Origin: DAHVFY01 sp040388665 | GTDB taxonomy: Bacteria > Chlamydiota > Chlamydiia > Chlamydiales > Rhabdochlamydiaceae | Direction of reading: 5' to 3' | NCBI GenBank assembly: GCA_040388665.1 | Contig: JAZKBL010000030.1 | Location: 1-26,245, forward strand | Length of the DNA: 26,245 nucleotides | Shown: positions 14,831-22,792 of the stretch, in pieces | How the letters are laid out: each line of letters starts with the position of its first letter | How positions within the stretch are numbered: position 1 is the stretch's first letter | The notes under the pieces: model-generated | Databases searched by the model: none | What the model saw: only the letters and a program-made list of their open reading frames with translations | What the model was told of the DNA's origin: nothing | Translations under genes and position numbers: made by a program

Positions 14831-14849
14831 AAAAGAAAAAGTCTATTGA

Positions 14850-15725
14850 TTACCAATTGTTATCGTACTCGTAGCCAAGGGCGATGAGGACATGCCCAAA
14901 TTTCTCTTTGAATATCGCTTTATGCTCTTCTGTAAACATCTCCCGCCATCCTCCGATTTGTCCTTTATGGAACGTACTACGGAAGTGTTCAAAACCCTCT
15001 TTACCAAAGGGATCGATAGAATTACCATAAAGTTGAGATGCAATGGAGATTAGGTAATCTCTTGTTACAGAAATGTTTAAATACTCTGCAATTCTCTGCA
15101 ACTCCTCTATCTGAGCCTCCGCATCTCCTCCGCCTTCAGGACCTACAAGGTTTTCATAACGACATACAAGATTTTTCGGATCTAAACTTAAACGGAGCAT
15201 CTGTTCTGCAAGCTTAGATACAGAGACCTGTAAATTATTAGGCGCTACTTTAGCAATTTCTCTAAGCTCATACTCGTAATTGAATACATAGAATAACTGC
15301 TGTTCAAAAGGCATTTGTTTAAATATGGCCCGCTCTTCCCCTGTCATCCCAGGCCACGGAGCTTTGCGAATTTGATGCACAATCGATACACAAACATCTC
15401 TTAAATCACGCACATTCACAATCTTCTTAAGCTTGGGAAGATTTGCATAATCCTCTTCGAGTCCAGGAGAAATACACAAATGGGTGTACAAAAACCCTTC
15501 ATCGGGCCGGACTGTATACATTGCAGGAAAATGCGTATGCCATAAGCTCACACCATTTGTCAAAAAATGAAGAGCTTTGATTGTCAAATGAGATCCTGAT
15601 TTAGGAACCGTCATAAGAACAAAAGGAGAAACTTCAGTTTTAGATTCTTCAGAATGCAGTATTGATGGCAATAAAAAATGCCCCAAAAAAATAGCACCTG
15701 CTATAGTTTTCTTAAATAAGTTCAT
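14850..15725 (-). CDS. PAPS-dependent sulfotransferase-like protein with Sec signal peptide
   Basis: Residues 1-26 form a Sec signal peptide (MNLFKKT, a hydrophobic core through LLPSIL, cleavage near LHS-EE), so the enzyme should leave the cytoplasm. The mature part carries the cytosolic-sulfotransferase P-loop pattern. The 5'-phosphosulfate loop is TVPKSGSHLTIKAL (39-52). The 3'-phosphate site is VNVRDLRDVCVS (103-114) with Arg106 and Ser114. CRYENLVG is at 188-195, and the C-terminal PAPS loop is HKGQIGGWREMFT (253-265). It would transfer sulfate from PAPS to a hydroxyl on an unknown acceptor. It lies 24 bp after the GT32 gene, which also has a signal peptide, so the two are probably co-transcribed and act in the same place. 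ATG 15725 follows AAAGGA. The export route beyond Sec and the target are unknown. Confidence 0.85.
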   Translation of the reverse strand: MNLFKKTIAGAIFLGHFLLPSILHSEESKTEVSPFVLMTVPKSGSHLTIKALHFLTNGVSLWHTHFPAMYTVRPDEGFLYTHLCISPGLEEDYANLPKLKKIVNVRDLRDVCVSIVHQIRKAPWPGMTGEERAIFKQMPFEQQLFYVFNYEYELREIAKVAPNNLQVSVSKLAEQMLRLSLDPKNLVCRYENLVGPEGGGDAEAQIEELQRIAEYLNISVTRDYLISIASQLYGNSIDPFGKEGFEHFRSTFHKGQIGGWREMFTEEHKAIFKEKFGHVLIALGYEYDNNW

Positions 15726-15749
15726 TTATTTTCCTTTATCGAGTTTCTT

Positions 15750-16704
15750 CTAGTAAAAGTATCCTAATTGGTTTAGCGGCTGTTTGGACCTCCAAGTGCC
15801 AGACCAATAATGGTGTCCCGCAGTTTCAGGAAAAGGCGTTATATCAATTGTCCCAAACATAAAGTAAGCACGTATTTCAGGCTCAGAATAGGGGTAAAAA
15901 AATGTTGAAGGCNNNNNNNNNNCTTTTTTCATAAGAACAAATCATTCTTGTCAAATAAGAAGGTCCCGTTTTTTCAAAAACCCCAGCAACATTTTTATAA
16001 GCGTAATAATTTGCTCTTAAATTTGTAACTACATCTTGAAGCAAAGGATGTTGTGCTACAGAAGCCATCAAAGCATTACAAATATGAAACATATTAAAAC
16101 GAGCTGTATGACCATGCTCTAAAGGCTCAAATCCGATATAAAAATCATACGATTTATTAAGCTCATCGAAAATATCAGGTCTTAAACACTCATAATCAAC
16201 ATCAGCATAGACGCCTCCAAACTGCAACAAAACTTCTAATCGAAGAATATCTGCTTTTTCCGCATAGTTCTCAGCCGCATCGAAAAGGTCACGATTATGC
16301 ATAAAAATTTCTGCAGCCTCTTTGTCAGTCCACAATTTATACGCCCAACCATTAAGTTGTGTCCATGTTTGCATCCAGACAAGGCACATTTCAGGTATAG
16401 GTTTTGGGCCAAGCCAAATTTGGTGCACCATTCGAGGTATTCTAACATCTGATGTTTTCCAATTTTTCTTTGCAGCTACATGGTTTTTTTCATAAATGTC
16501 GCAAAAAAGTTTTTTTAATTTTGCATTTCTTTGCGCGTAGAGTTTTTCTCTGCGTACAAATTGTGGATCAGAATAATCTTGATCCGATTTAACTCTCAGC
16601 ATAGAAGTTTTAAAATCGGGATAGACAATTCCATCTGCCATGCTTAAATGTGCATGTACAAGGAATACGAGTAAGAATATAAAAAAACGGCATCTCTGTT
16701 TCAT
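15750..16704 (-). CDS. GT32-type (OCH1-like, DXD) glycosyltransferase with Sec signal peptide (contains assembly gap)
   Basis: Residues 1-23 are a signal peptide (Arg at 4 and 6, hydrophobic FFIFLLVFLV, cleavage near SMA-DG). The mature enzyme shows the glycosyltransferase sugar-binding/DXD pattern: IPRMVHQIWLGPKPIP (89-104), AEKADILRLEVLLQFGGVYA (148-167), then DVDYE with DXD Asp168/Asp170, and VFEKTGPSYLT. After the 10-N gap come TFFYPYSE and AGHHYWSGTW, the usual GT32 C-terminal His/Trp block. The two parts are in different frames only because 10 N were inserted; a true gap length divisible by three restores one gene. The retaining sugar donor and acceptor are unknown. AAGGAG precedes ATG 16704, and a promoter lies at 16761-16790. 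It is the first gene of a two-gene unit with the sulfotransferase. Confidence 0.85.
15913..15922. other. Assembly gap (10 N) inside the GT32 gene
   Basis: On the minus strand the upstream frame ends with two bases (AG) of a codon and the downstream frame needs one base (G). The true gap is therefore a multiple of three, including zero, which would read EKRPSTFF. Confidence 0.95.
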
Positions 16705-16760
16705 GTATAGGCTCCTTCGTTATAATCAATTCAGAAACACTTCTCGGTGGGATTTAAGGA

Positions 16761-16790
16761 ATTATACACAAAGAGAGAAAAAGATCACAA
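16761..16790 (-). promoter_or_regulatory. Predicted promoter of the GT32-sulfotransferase unit
   Basis: A perfect TATAAT (minus strand, 16761-16766) has TTGTGA 18 bp upstream (16785-16790, overlapping the end of hemE). The -10 context CTTTGTGTATAATTC nearly repeats that of the rnc promoter candidate at 10200. Confidence 0.5.
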
Positions 16791-17771
16791 AAAAGTTTTG
16801 ATTGCTTCAATAAAAGCACAAACATTGTCCACAGGGGTTCCAGGAAGCACTCCATGACCGAGATTAGCAATAAAACCAGGGTCTTTTTTCATCGACTGAA
16901 GCAGCGCACATGTCTTCACAGATACTTCAGAAGCTGTCGCTGTTAAAAGAAACTCTGGATCAAGATTGCCTTGAACAGCAATGTGCTTAGGAACATGCTC
17001 TCGGAGCATATACAACTCAGAACCTGAATCAAAACTAATAGCTGCAGGTCCTATTGCAGAAAGCTCCTTAGGATAAAGGCTCGAACCTCGGCAAAAAAGA
17101 ATAACAGGAACATGAACCGCTTTAAGAGCGTTTACCATCTTTGCAAGATACGCATGCGAAAACTCAAAAAACTGCTGAGGCGTTAAAAGATTCGCCCATG
17201 AGTCAAAAATCTGGATGACCTGCACTCCAGCAGCAACTTGCATCAAAAGGTACTGAATTAATGCTTCTGTGATTTTTTCAAGTAAACGATGAAAACTCTG
17301 CGCATCGCGCGCCATCCATTCTAATGCTCCATTTATAAAATACGTAGCAAGTGTAAAAGGAGCGCCACAAAATCCAATAAGAGGCACTTTAAGCTCCGGC
17401 TTTAATAAAGCAATCGTTTTCTTAACATAATGCAGCGTCTCCTCTACATTTCCTGACAGCATAACATCAGAAGGTGAAATTTGCGGAATCACTTTGGGAG
17501 GCTGTCCTTCAGGAAAAACAACTTCCAAGCCAAAAATTTCAGCAACGACAAGAATATCAGAAAAAAGAATTGCTGCATCAACACCTAGAAGATTTACCGG
17601 CTGCAGCGTAACTTCTGCAGCAAGTTCCGGTGTATGAAAAAGATCCCACAAACTATAGCGCTCACGCATAAGGCGATACTCTGGCATATAACGCCCTGCT
17701 TGACGCATGAGCCAAACAGGCGGTCTATTGTAGTTTTTGCACTTCAGAGCATCTAAAAGAAGCGTATTCAT
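16785..17771 (-). CDS. hemE: Uroporphyrinogen decarboxylase
   Basis: Decarboxylates the four acetate groups of uroporphyrinogen III to coproporphyrinogen III in the cytoplasm. Both family signatures are present: RPPVWLMRQAGRYMPEYR near the N-terminus (Arg and catalytic-pocket residues) and GFCGAPFTLATYFING in the middle. The catalytic Asp sits in AAILFSDILVV (around residue 72). At 328 residues it is slightly shorter than E. coli HemE (354) but shows complete blocks to the C-terminal NLGHGVLPGTPVDNV. ATG 17771 is preceded by AAGG, 12 bp after the tkt stop, so it is probably co-transcribed with tkt. C. trachomatis has it at CT747 near the same partners. Confidence 0.97.
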   Translation of the reverse strand: MNTLLLDALKCKNYNRPPVWLMRQAGRYMPEYRLMRERYSLWDLFHTPELAAEVTLQPVNLLGVDAAILFSDILVVAEIFGLEVVFPEGQPPKVIPQISPSDVMLSGNVEETLHYVKKTIALLKPELKVPLIGFCGAPFTLATYFINGALEWMARDAQSFHRLLEKITEALIQYLLMQVAAGVQVIQIFDSWANLLTPQQFFEFSHAYLAKMVNALKAVHVPVILFCRGSSLYPKELSAIGPAAISFDSGSELYMLREHVPKHIAVQGNLDPEFLLTATASEVSVKTCALLQSMKKDPGFIANLGHGVLPGTPVDNVCAFIEAIKTFL

Positions 17772-17783
17772 TTACCTTATCCA

Positions 17784-19040
17784 TTAGGAATTTAACAACC
17801 GGTCTAAAATCGCATCGACAGTGAACCCAAATTCCGCTGCAAGATCGCCTGCAGGGGCAGACTCTCCAAATCCATCCATACAGATAGAGATGCCATCCAT
17901 ACCAATGAAGCGATGCCATCCAAAGTTCACCGCAGCTTCGATGCATACGCGTTTTCCAATATTTCCACCTACAACACTTGCTTTATAAGCGTCACTCTGT
18001 GCTTCAAAAAGCTCCCAACATGGCATGGAGACAACACGCACTGACTTACCCAATTTCTCTAAAGCATTTGCTGTATCAAGAGCTAAAGACACCTCTGACC
18101 CTGTTGCAAAAAGAGTGAACTGAGGAAGCGTTGTTTCTTTCTTAATAATATAAGCGCCTTTACCCACACCTTGTTCATAAGAAACGTTAGCGCCATCCAA
18201 TTGCGGTAGATTTTGACGCGAAAGAACAAGAATTGTAGGACCTCGGAAACGAAGCGCTGCAAGCCATGCCATCTTCACTTCCCAATTATCTGCCGGACGA
18301 ATCACCTGTAATCCTGGAATTGCTCTTAAAGCTGCCAAATGCTCCACTGACTGATGTGTTGGTCCATCTTCTCCTAAAAAAATAGAATCATGGGTTAACT
18401 GATAAATCACCTGCACTTTTGAAAGAGCTGCGAGTCTAATGGCATTGCGCATATAATCTGAAAACGTTAAAAATGTACCGATGAAAGGAAGGATCATATT
18501 TGTTTGAGCAAGGCCCGTTGCAGTTGTTGCCATACCAAATTCACGTATCCCATACTTAATATTGCGACCTGCAAAATTTCCAGTTGCTATGATGGGAAAT
18601 TTCTTCATCATCGTCATATCGGATCCGGAAAGATCGGCAGATCCTCCGTAAAAAAACGGCAAAAGATCGCCTAAAACATTGATCACAACATTAGAGGAGC
18701 TACGCGTAGCAAGAGGGTTTTTAATTTCAATTTTACGCAAAGTTTCTTCGAGATCTGCAGGAAATTGCTTTTCTACCATTTGCATGAATACTTTATACAT
18801 ATCCGGATGCGCCTCCGTCCATGCTCTAAACATCTCTTTCCAATGCTGTTCTAAAGCCGCATCTTTTGCTAGACGGTTTTCAAAAAATGTATATACAGAT
18901 TGAGGAACAAAGAACTCTTCTTCTGGAAGACCCAGCGCCTTTTTTGTCGCCTCAACTTCTTCAACACCAAGAGGAGATCCGTGGACTTTATGCGTTCCTG
19001 ATTTATTTGGAGAACCTTTGCCGATAACTGTATGCATCAC
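17784..19040 (-). CDS. tkt: Transketolase, C-terminal part (downstream of an in-frame TGA)
   Basis: This continues, in the same frame, the transketolase started at 19775. It begins with the rest of the PP domain (TVIGKGSPNKSGTHKVHGSP with the TPP-binding His), followed by the pyrimidine-binding domain (GGSADLSGSDMTMM, REFGMATTATGLA, TFLTFSDYMRNAIRLAALSK, DSIFLGEDGPTHQSVEHLAA with the catalytic Glu upstream) and the C-terminal domain. The only sense codons after the TGA before a possible restart are six, then GTG 19040 and ATG 19037; neither has a Shine-Dalgarno. If the TGA is read through, the total is 663 residues, equal to E. coli TktA. Everything downstream of the stop is intact, arguing against long-standing decay. 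Confidence 0.85.
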   Translation of the reverse strand: MMHTVIGKGSPNKSGTHKVHGSPLGVEEVEATKKALGLPEEEFFVPQSVYTFFENRLAKDAALEQHWKEMFRAWTEAHPDMYKVFMQMVEKQFPADLEETLRKIEIKNPLATRSSSNVVINVLGDLLPFFYGGSADLSGSDMTMMKKFPIIATGNFAGRNIKYGIREFGMATTATGLAQTNMILPFIGTFLTFSDYMRNAIRLAALSKVQVIYQLTHDSIFLGEDGPTHQSVEHLAALRAIPGLQVIRPADNWEVKMAWLAALRFRGPTILVLSRQNLPQLDGANVSYEQGVGKGAYIIKKETTLPQFTLFATGSEVSLALDTANALEKLGKSVRVVSMPCWELFEAQSDAYKASVVGGNIGKRVCIEAAVNFGWHRFIGMDGISICMDGFGESAPAGDLAAEFGFTVDAILDRLLNS

Positions 19041-19055
19041 AACAAAACAGGGCTT

Positions 19056-19775
19056 TCATTGACCATCCCGAATAATAGCAAACACCTCTTCCATCGCATC
19101 AAAATCATAACCATCAATTTCATAAACATCCCAACCATACGCTTGGTAACGCATTTTAGTGTCTTCAGATGCTGAATCTGAATAAGCGCCATCTAGTGTT
19201 ATCCTATTAGAATCGTAGATTAAAACAAGGTTATCAAGACACAAATGCCCAGCCAATGCAGAAGCTTCTCCCGAAACGCCTTCCATTAAATCGCCATCTC
19301 CTGCTAAGCAATATACTTTATTTTTAAAAAGTGGAAACTCTAGAGTATTAAACTTCTCTCCTAAAATCTTAAGACCAAAAGCCTGGCCCACCGCATTTCC
19401 GACTCCTTGTCCAAGAGGTCCCGTCGTTGCTTCTACGCCTTCTGTAATATGATATTCTGGATGCCCTGGAGTTTTCGAATGCAGCTGACGAAATTGTTTA
19501 ATATCATCCATCGAAAGGCTAAAGCCTGAAAGATGCAAAAGAGAATAAAGAAACATGGAACCATGACCTGCAGATAAAACAAAGCGATCTCGTCCAAGCC
19601 ACTTCGGATTTTTAGGATTATGTTTTAGTACAGTTCCGTAAAGAAAAGCACCAAATTCTGCGCATCCCATGGGCAGCCCCGGATGTCCCGAATTCGCCTT
19701 TTGTACCGCCTCCATCGAAAGCTCACGGATGGTATTTGCTATCTTACTTAACTGCTTCTTTAATTCCTGATCCAT
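19056..19775 (-). CDS. tkt: Transketolase, N-terminal part ending at an in-frame TGA
   Basis: Transketolase moves two-carbon units between sugar phosphates in the pentose phosphate pathway using thiamine diphosphate. This part holds the first two thirds of the PP domain: NSGHPGLPMGCAEFGA, the RDRFVLSAGHGSM block, TGPLGQGVGNAVGQA, and the metal/TPP signature GDGDLMEGVSGEAS followed by DSNRITLDG. It ends at AIIRDGQ-TGA (19056-19058), immediately before a same-frame KPCFVVMHTVIGKG that matches other transketolases without any insertion. ATG 19775 is chosen over TTG 19781 because AAGGAG lies 8 nt upstream. The break falls inside the PP domain, not at the domain boundary used by two-subunit archaeal transketolases, so it is not a natural split. 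Confidence 0.88.
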   Translation of the reverse strand: MDQELKKQLSKIANTIRELSMEAVQKANSGHPGLPMGCAEFGAFLYGTVLKHNPKNPKWLGRDRFVLSAGHGSMFLYSLLHLSGFSLSMDDIKQFRQLHSKTPGHPEYHITEGVEATTGPLGQGVGNAVGQAFGLKILGEKFNTLEFPLFKNKVYCLAGDGDLMEGVSGEASALAGHLCLDNLVLIYDSNRITLDGAYSDSASEDTKMRYQAYGWDVYEIDGYDFDAMEEVFAIIRDGQ

Positions 19776-20177
19776 TCTCAAATCTCCTTCAATGTGTTAC
19801 ACAAGAATTTTTAGTCATTTACGTATAAACGCGCAAGCAAAAAGCGCTACTGGACGGTGGACGAACTGGACAGCGTTTAATTGGAACGACTCGATGTTGT
19901 CGACGTTTTTATAACCCAAGCGGAAAGAATTTAACGCAAAGGAGGAAAAAAGACGCGAAGACGCAAAAGAAAAAAAATTTATGGAAGTTTTATCTTCTTT
20001 GCGTCTTTGCGTCTTTTTTCCTCCTTTGCGTTAAATTCTTCTTCTTGCTCTTTTATAAACCTAACCGCTATTGCACTGCCGCGCCCTCTAATTTTTCTTT
20101 AAACCGCCAGTCTCTTTGTAGAACAATTCTTGAGTTAGTTAAGAAGATATGTTAGACTTAACAGGTAAAGGACCTTT
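19776..20177. other. 402-bp divergent intergenic region between tkt and alaS
   Basis: It holds the largest inverted repeat of the window (19925-20040) in its middle. To its left, 19840-19920 is less AT-rich and has a direct repeat ACTGGAC (19849-19855, 19865-19871). No protein, tRNA or clear consensus promoter was recognised. The alaS start is preceded by AAAGGA. Confidence 0.7.
19925..20040. repeat. Long near-perfect inverted repeat of the AACGCAAAG family (site C)
   Basis: The arms 19925-19971 and 19994-20040 flank a 22-nt centre. The outer 43 bp match at 42 positions. The arms start AAGAATTTAACGCAAAGG and contain GACGCAAAGACGC-like units. Unlike sites A and B, it lies between divergent genes, so it is not a gene-end terminator for either neighbour. 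Confidence 0.9.
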
Positions 20178-22792
20178 ATGAGCTCTCAAGAATTACGTCG
20201 CAATTTTTTGAACTATTTTAAAAAAAACGACCATTCCATTATTCCTTCTTCTTCTGTTGTTCCCCACGATGATCCGACCCTTCTTTTTACAAACGCGGGA
20301 ATGAACCAATTTAAAGACGTCTTTCTTGGGAAAAGTGTGCGCGACTACAAATGCGCAACAACTGCACAAAAATGCATTCGCGTTGGCGGCAAACACAACG
20401 ATTTGGACAATGTTGGACATACCTCTCGTCATTTGACTTTTTTTGAAATGCTAGGAAATTTTTCCTTCGGCGATTACTTTAAAGAAAAAGCTATCCAGTA
20501 CGCTTGGGAAGTTTCAACTGCAATTTTCAAATTCTCCCCACAAGACATTTGGGTCACTATCTTTGAAACCGATGATGAAGCATTCGAGCTATGGAAAAAA
20601 TGGGTAAAAGAAGACAGAATCGTCCGTTTTGGTGAAAAAGATAATTTCTGGGCGATGGGCGATACGGGCCCCTGCGGCCCCTGCTCGGAGCTTTATTTCG
20701 ATAAGGGAGAAAAATATGGCAAAGCCCCCTCTCCAAGAGAAGACTCTACAGGAGAGCGCTATCTAGAATTCTGGAACCTTGTTTTCATGCAGTATAACCG
20801 AGACGCTACAGGAAAACTCACCCCTCTTCCTAAACAATCGATTGACACAGGCGCCGGTATCGAACGGATTGCGTCATTAAAGCTCGGCGTAGATACAGTC
20901 TTTGGTACTGACATCTTGCGCGGACTGATTGCTCAAGTAGAACAAATATCGGGTAAACCCTACGCAGACAACCCCGCCTTCCATGTGATCGCTGACCACA
21001 TCCGTTCTTTAAGTTTTGCCATGAGCGATGGCGCGCAACCTGGCAATGTCGAAAGAGGGTATGTGCTACGCAAACTCATCAGACGTGCCGTGCGTTACGG
21101 ACGAGGTCTTGGCATGCAAGAACCTTTTTTAGCAAAAGTCTTACCACGGCTTGTCGATCTCATGGGAGAAGATTACCCCGAACTTGTTTCTTCACAACAT
21201 AGAATCGCAGAAATTCTTACACTCGAGGAAGAAGGATTCATCCGCACACTCAAAAGAGGCGGCAACATTCTCAATACCGTTATCGACAAGGCTTTAAAAA
21301 GCCCTCTCAAACAAATTAACGGTGAAGAAGCTTTTAAACTCAAAGACACCTACGGATTTCCTTTAGAGGAGATCTTATTGATTGCTAAAGATACAGGTCT
21401 TGAAGTGAATTTAGAGGCGTATGAGCTTCTAGAAGAACAAGCCAAANNNNNNNNNNATCACGAAGTTCCTCTATAACACACACACAACAAGCTGAAGAAA
21501 ACCTCTTTAAAGATTACATCGAAAAGCATGGCGCTTGTGGTTTTACAGGCTATGATGAAATTGAAACTGAAGGAACGATCATGGCTATCGTTTCCAAAGA
21601 TCAATTTGTCGACACGCTTCTTGAGGGTGAAGAAGGGATGGTCATCCTTAACCAAACACCTTTTTACGCAGAAAAAGGAGGGCAGGCAAGCGATATAGGA
21701 ATACTCAAACATCACAAGGCAGAATTTATCGTTACAACAACGCATTCTCCTTATCCCGATGTCATTGTCCATATAGGAAAATTAAAGCATGGCGTACTGA
21801 TCACTGGAGAGCCTGTTGTTGCAACAATTGACAAGGAACGACGTAAAAAAATTGCAAATAATCACACAGCGACACACCTTCTTCATCTTGGATTGCAAGT
21901 CATCCTGGGTCCTCATATCCGTCAAGCAGGATCTCTTGTAGAAACAGATCGGCTACGTTTTGACTTCAATCACCATAAACCCCTCTCTTCCCAAGAAATT
22001 ACGCTAATCGAAAATTTTGTCAATCATAGAATTCGAGAAAACCATCCTGTCAATACCTTCGAAATCTCCTACGAAGATGCACAAAAACGAAACGACATCA
22101 AACAGTTTTTCGGCGACAAATACGGCAGTCGCGTACGCGTTGTTGAAGGTGGCGATTCTAAAGAACTCTGCGGCGGTACTCATGTCGACTTCTCTGGAAG
22201 AATTGGCCTTTTCCGTATTATAAAAGAAAGCAGCATTGCAGCGGGCGTGCGCCGTATTGAAGCTACAACCGGAAGTGATGCTGAACGCTTCATGCAAAAC
22301 AATGAAACTCTCGCATTAAAAGCTGCAGAAATGCTCAAAACTCCTTTAGCACTGCTCCCGAGTAAAGTGCTAGAACTTGTTGAAAAACACAAAATGCTAG
22401 AACTCGAACTCAAGGCGCTGCGCAAAAACGCTCTTAAGACGCTCGCTGACGATCTTGTGAAAAAAATAGCTCCTATAGGCTCTACCCCCTTCTTAGCTTC
22501 TATCGTTGCGGTCGATGCAGAAGATCTTCCCCTTCTTGCCGACGAGCTCATGAATAAAGCGCGGTCAGCTGTTCTTATCCTTGCAATCAAGCAAGCAGAA
22601 AAGTGCCAACTCCTCGTCAGAGTATCCTCTGATCTGACACAAAAAGGGATTAGCGCTGTTAATATCATTAAAGAAATAGCGCCTCTTGCAGGCGGAAACG
22701 GCGGCGGCAAGGCAGACTCTGCGCAAGCTGGAGGAAAAAATCCGCTTGGCATTGAACACGCGTTTGCAAAAGCTCAAACTCTTTTTCAATGA
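20178..22792 (+). CDS. alaS: Alanine-tRNA ligase (contains assembly gap)
   Basis: Charges tRNA-Ala and edits Ser/Gly mischarging. The class II catalytic domain has SRHLTFFEMLGNFSFGDYF, the GDTGPCGPCSEL motif and DTGAGIERIA. The editing domain has the zinc ligands NNHTATHLLH and ELCGGTHVDFSG. The C-Ala domain ends with AGGNGGGKADSAQAGGK. At about 871 codons it matches the family (875 in E. coli). Ten N at 21447-21456 create an apparent frameshift after LLEEQAK. The downstream frame (SRSSSITHTQQAEENLF) continues the same protein if the real gap is 2 mod 3 long, for example 2 or 5 bases. AAAGGA precedes ATG 20178. The stop overlaps the mfd start (ATGA). The order alaS-mfd is as in Chlamydia (CT749, CT748). 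Confidence 0.95.
21447..21456. other. Assembly gap (10 N) inside alaS
   Basis: The frame upstream has codons starting at positions divisible by 3, and the frame downstream at positions equal to 2 mod 3. The gap must therefore be 2 mod 3 long, so the 10-N placeholder produces a false frameshift and early stop at 21474-21476. Confidence 0.95.

Noticed and set aside
14735..14849. Lost HemF tail surviving beyond the repeat
   Set aside because: Reading past the hairpin in all plus frames gives no EYDYQP-like or PRDW-like residues before the sulfotransferase gene.
17784..19775. A genuine two-subunit transketolase as in archaea
   Set aside because: The break lies inside the PP domain, both parts are in the same frame, and the second part has no ribosome binding site.
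19810..19935. Short open frame on the minus strand (reading LGYKNVDNIESFQ...) left of the site C hairpin
   Set aside because: It has no plausible start or RBS and runs into the repeat; no recognisable similarity. It may be a gene remnant but cannot be supported.
22180..22752. 190-codon open frame antisense to alaS
   Set aside because: A shadow of the AlaS editing and C-Ala coding region; no family features.
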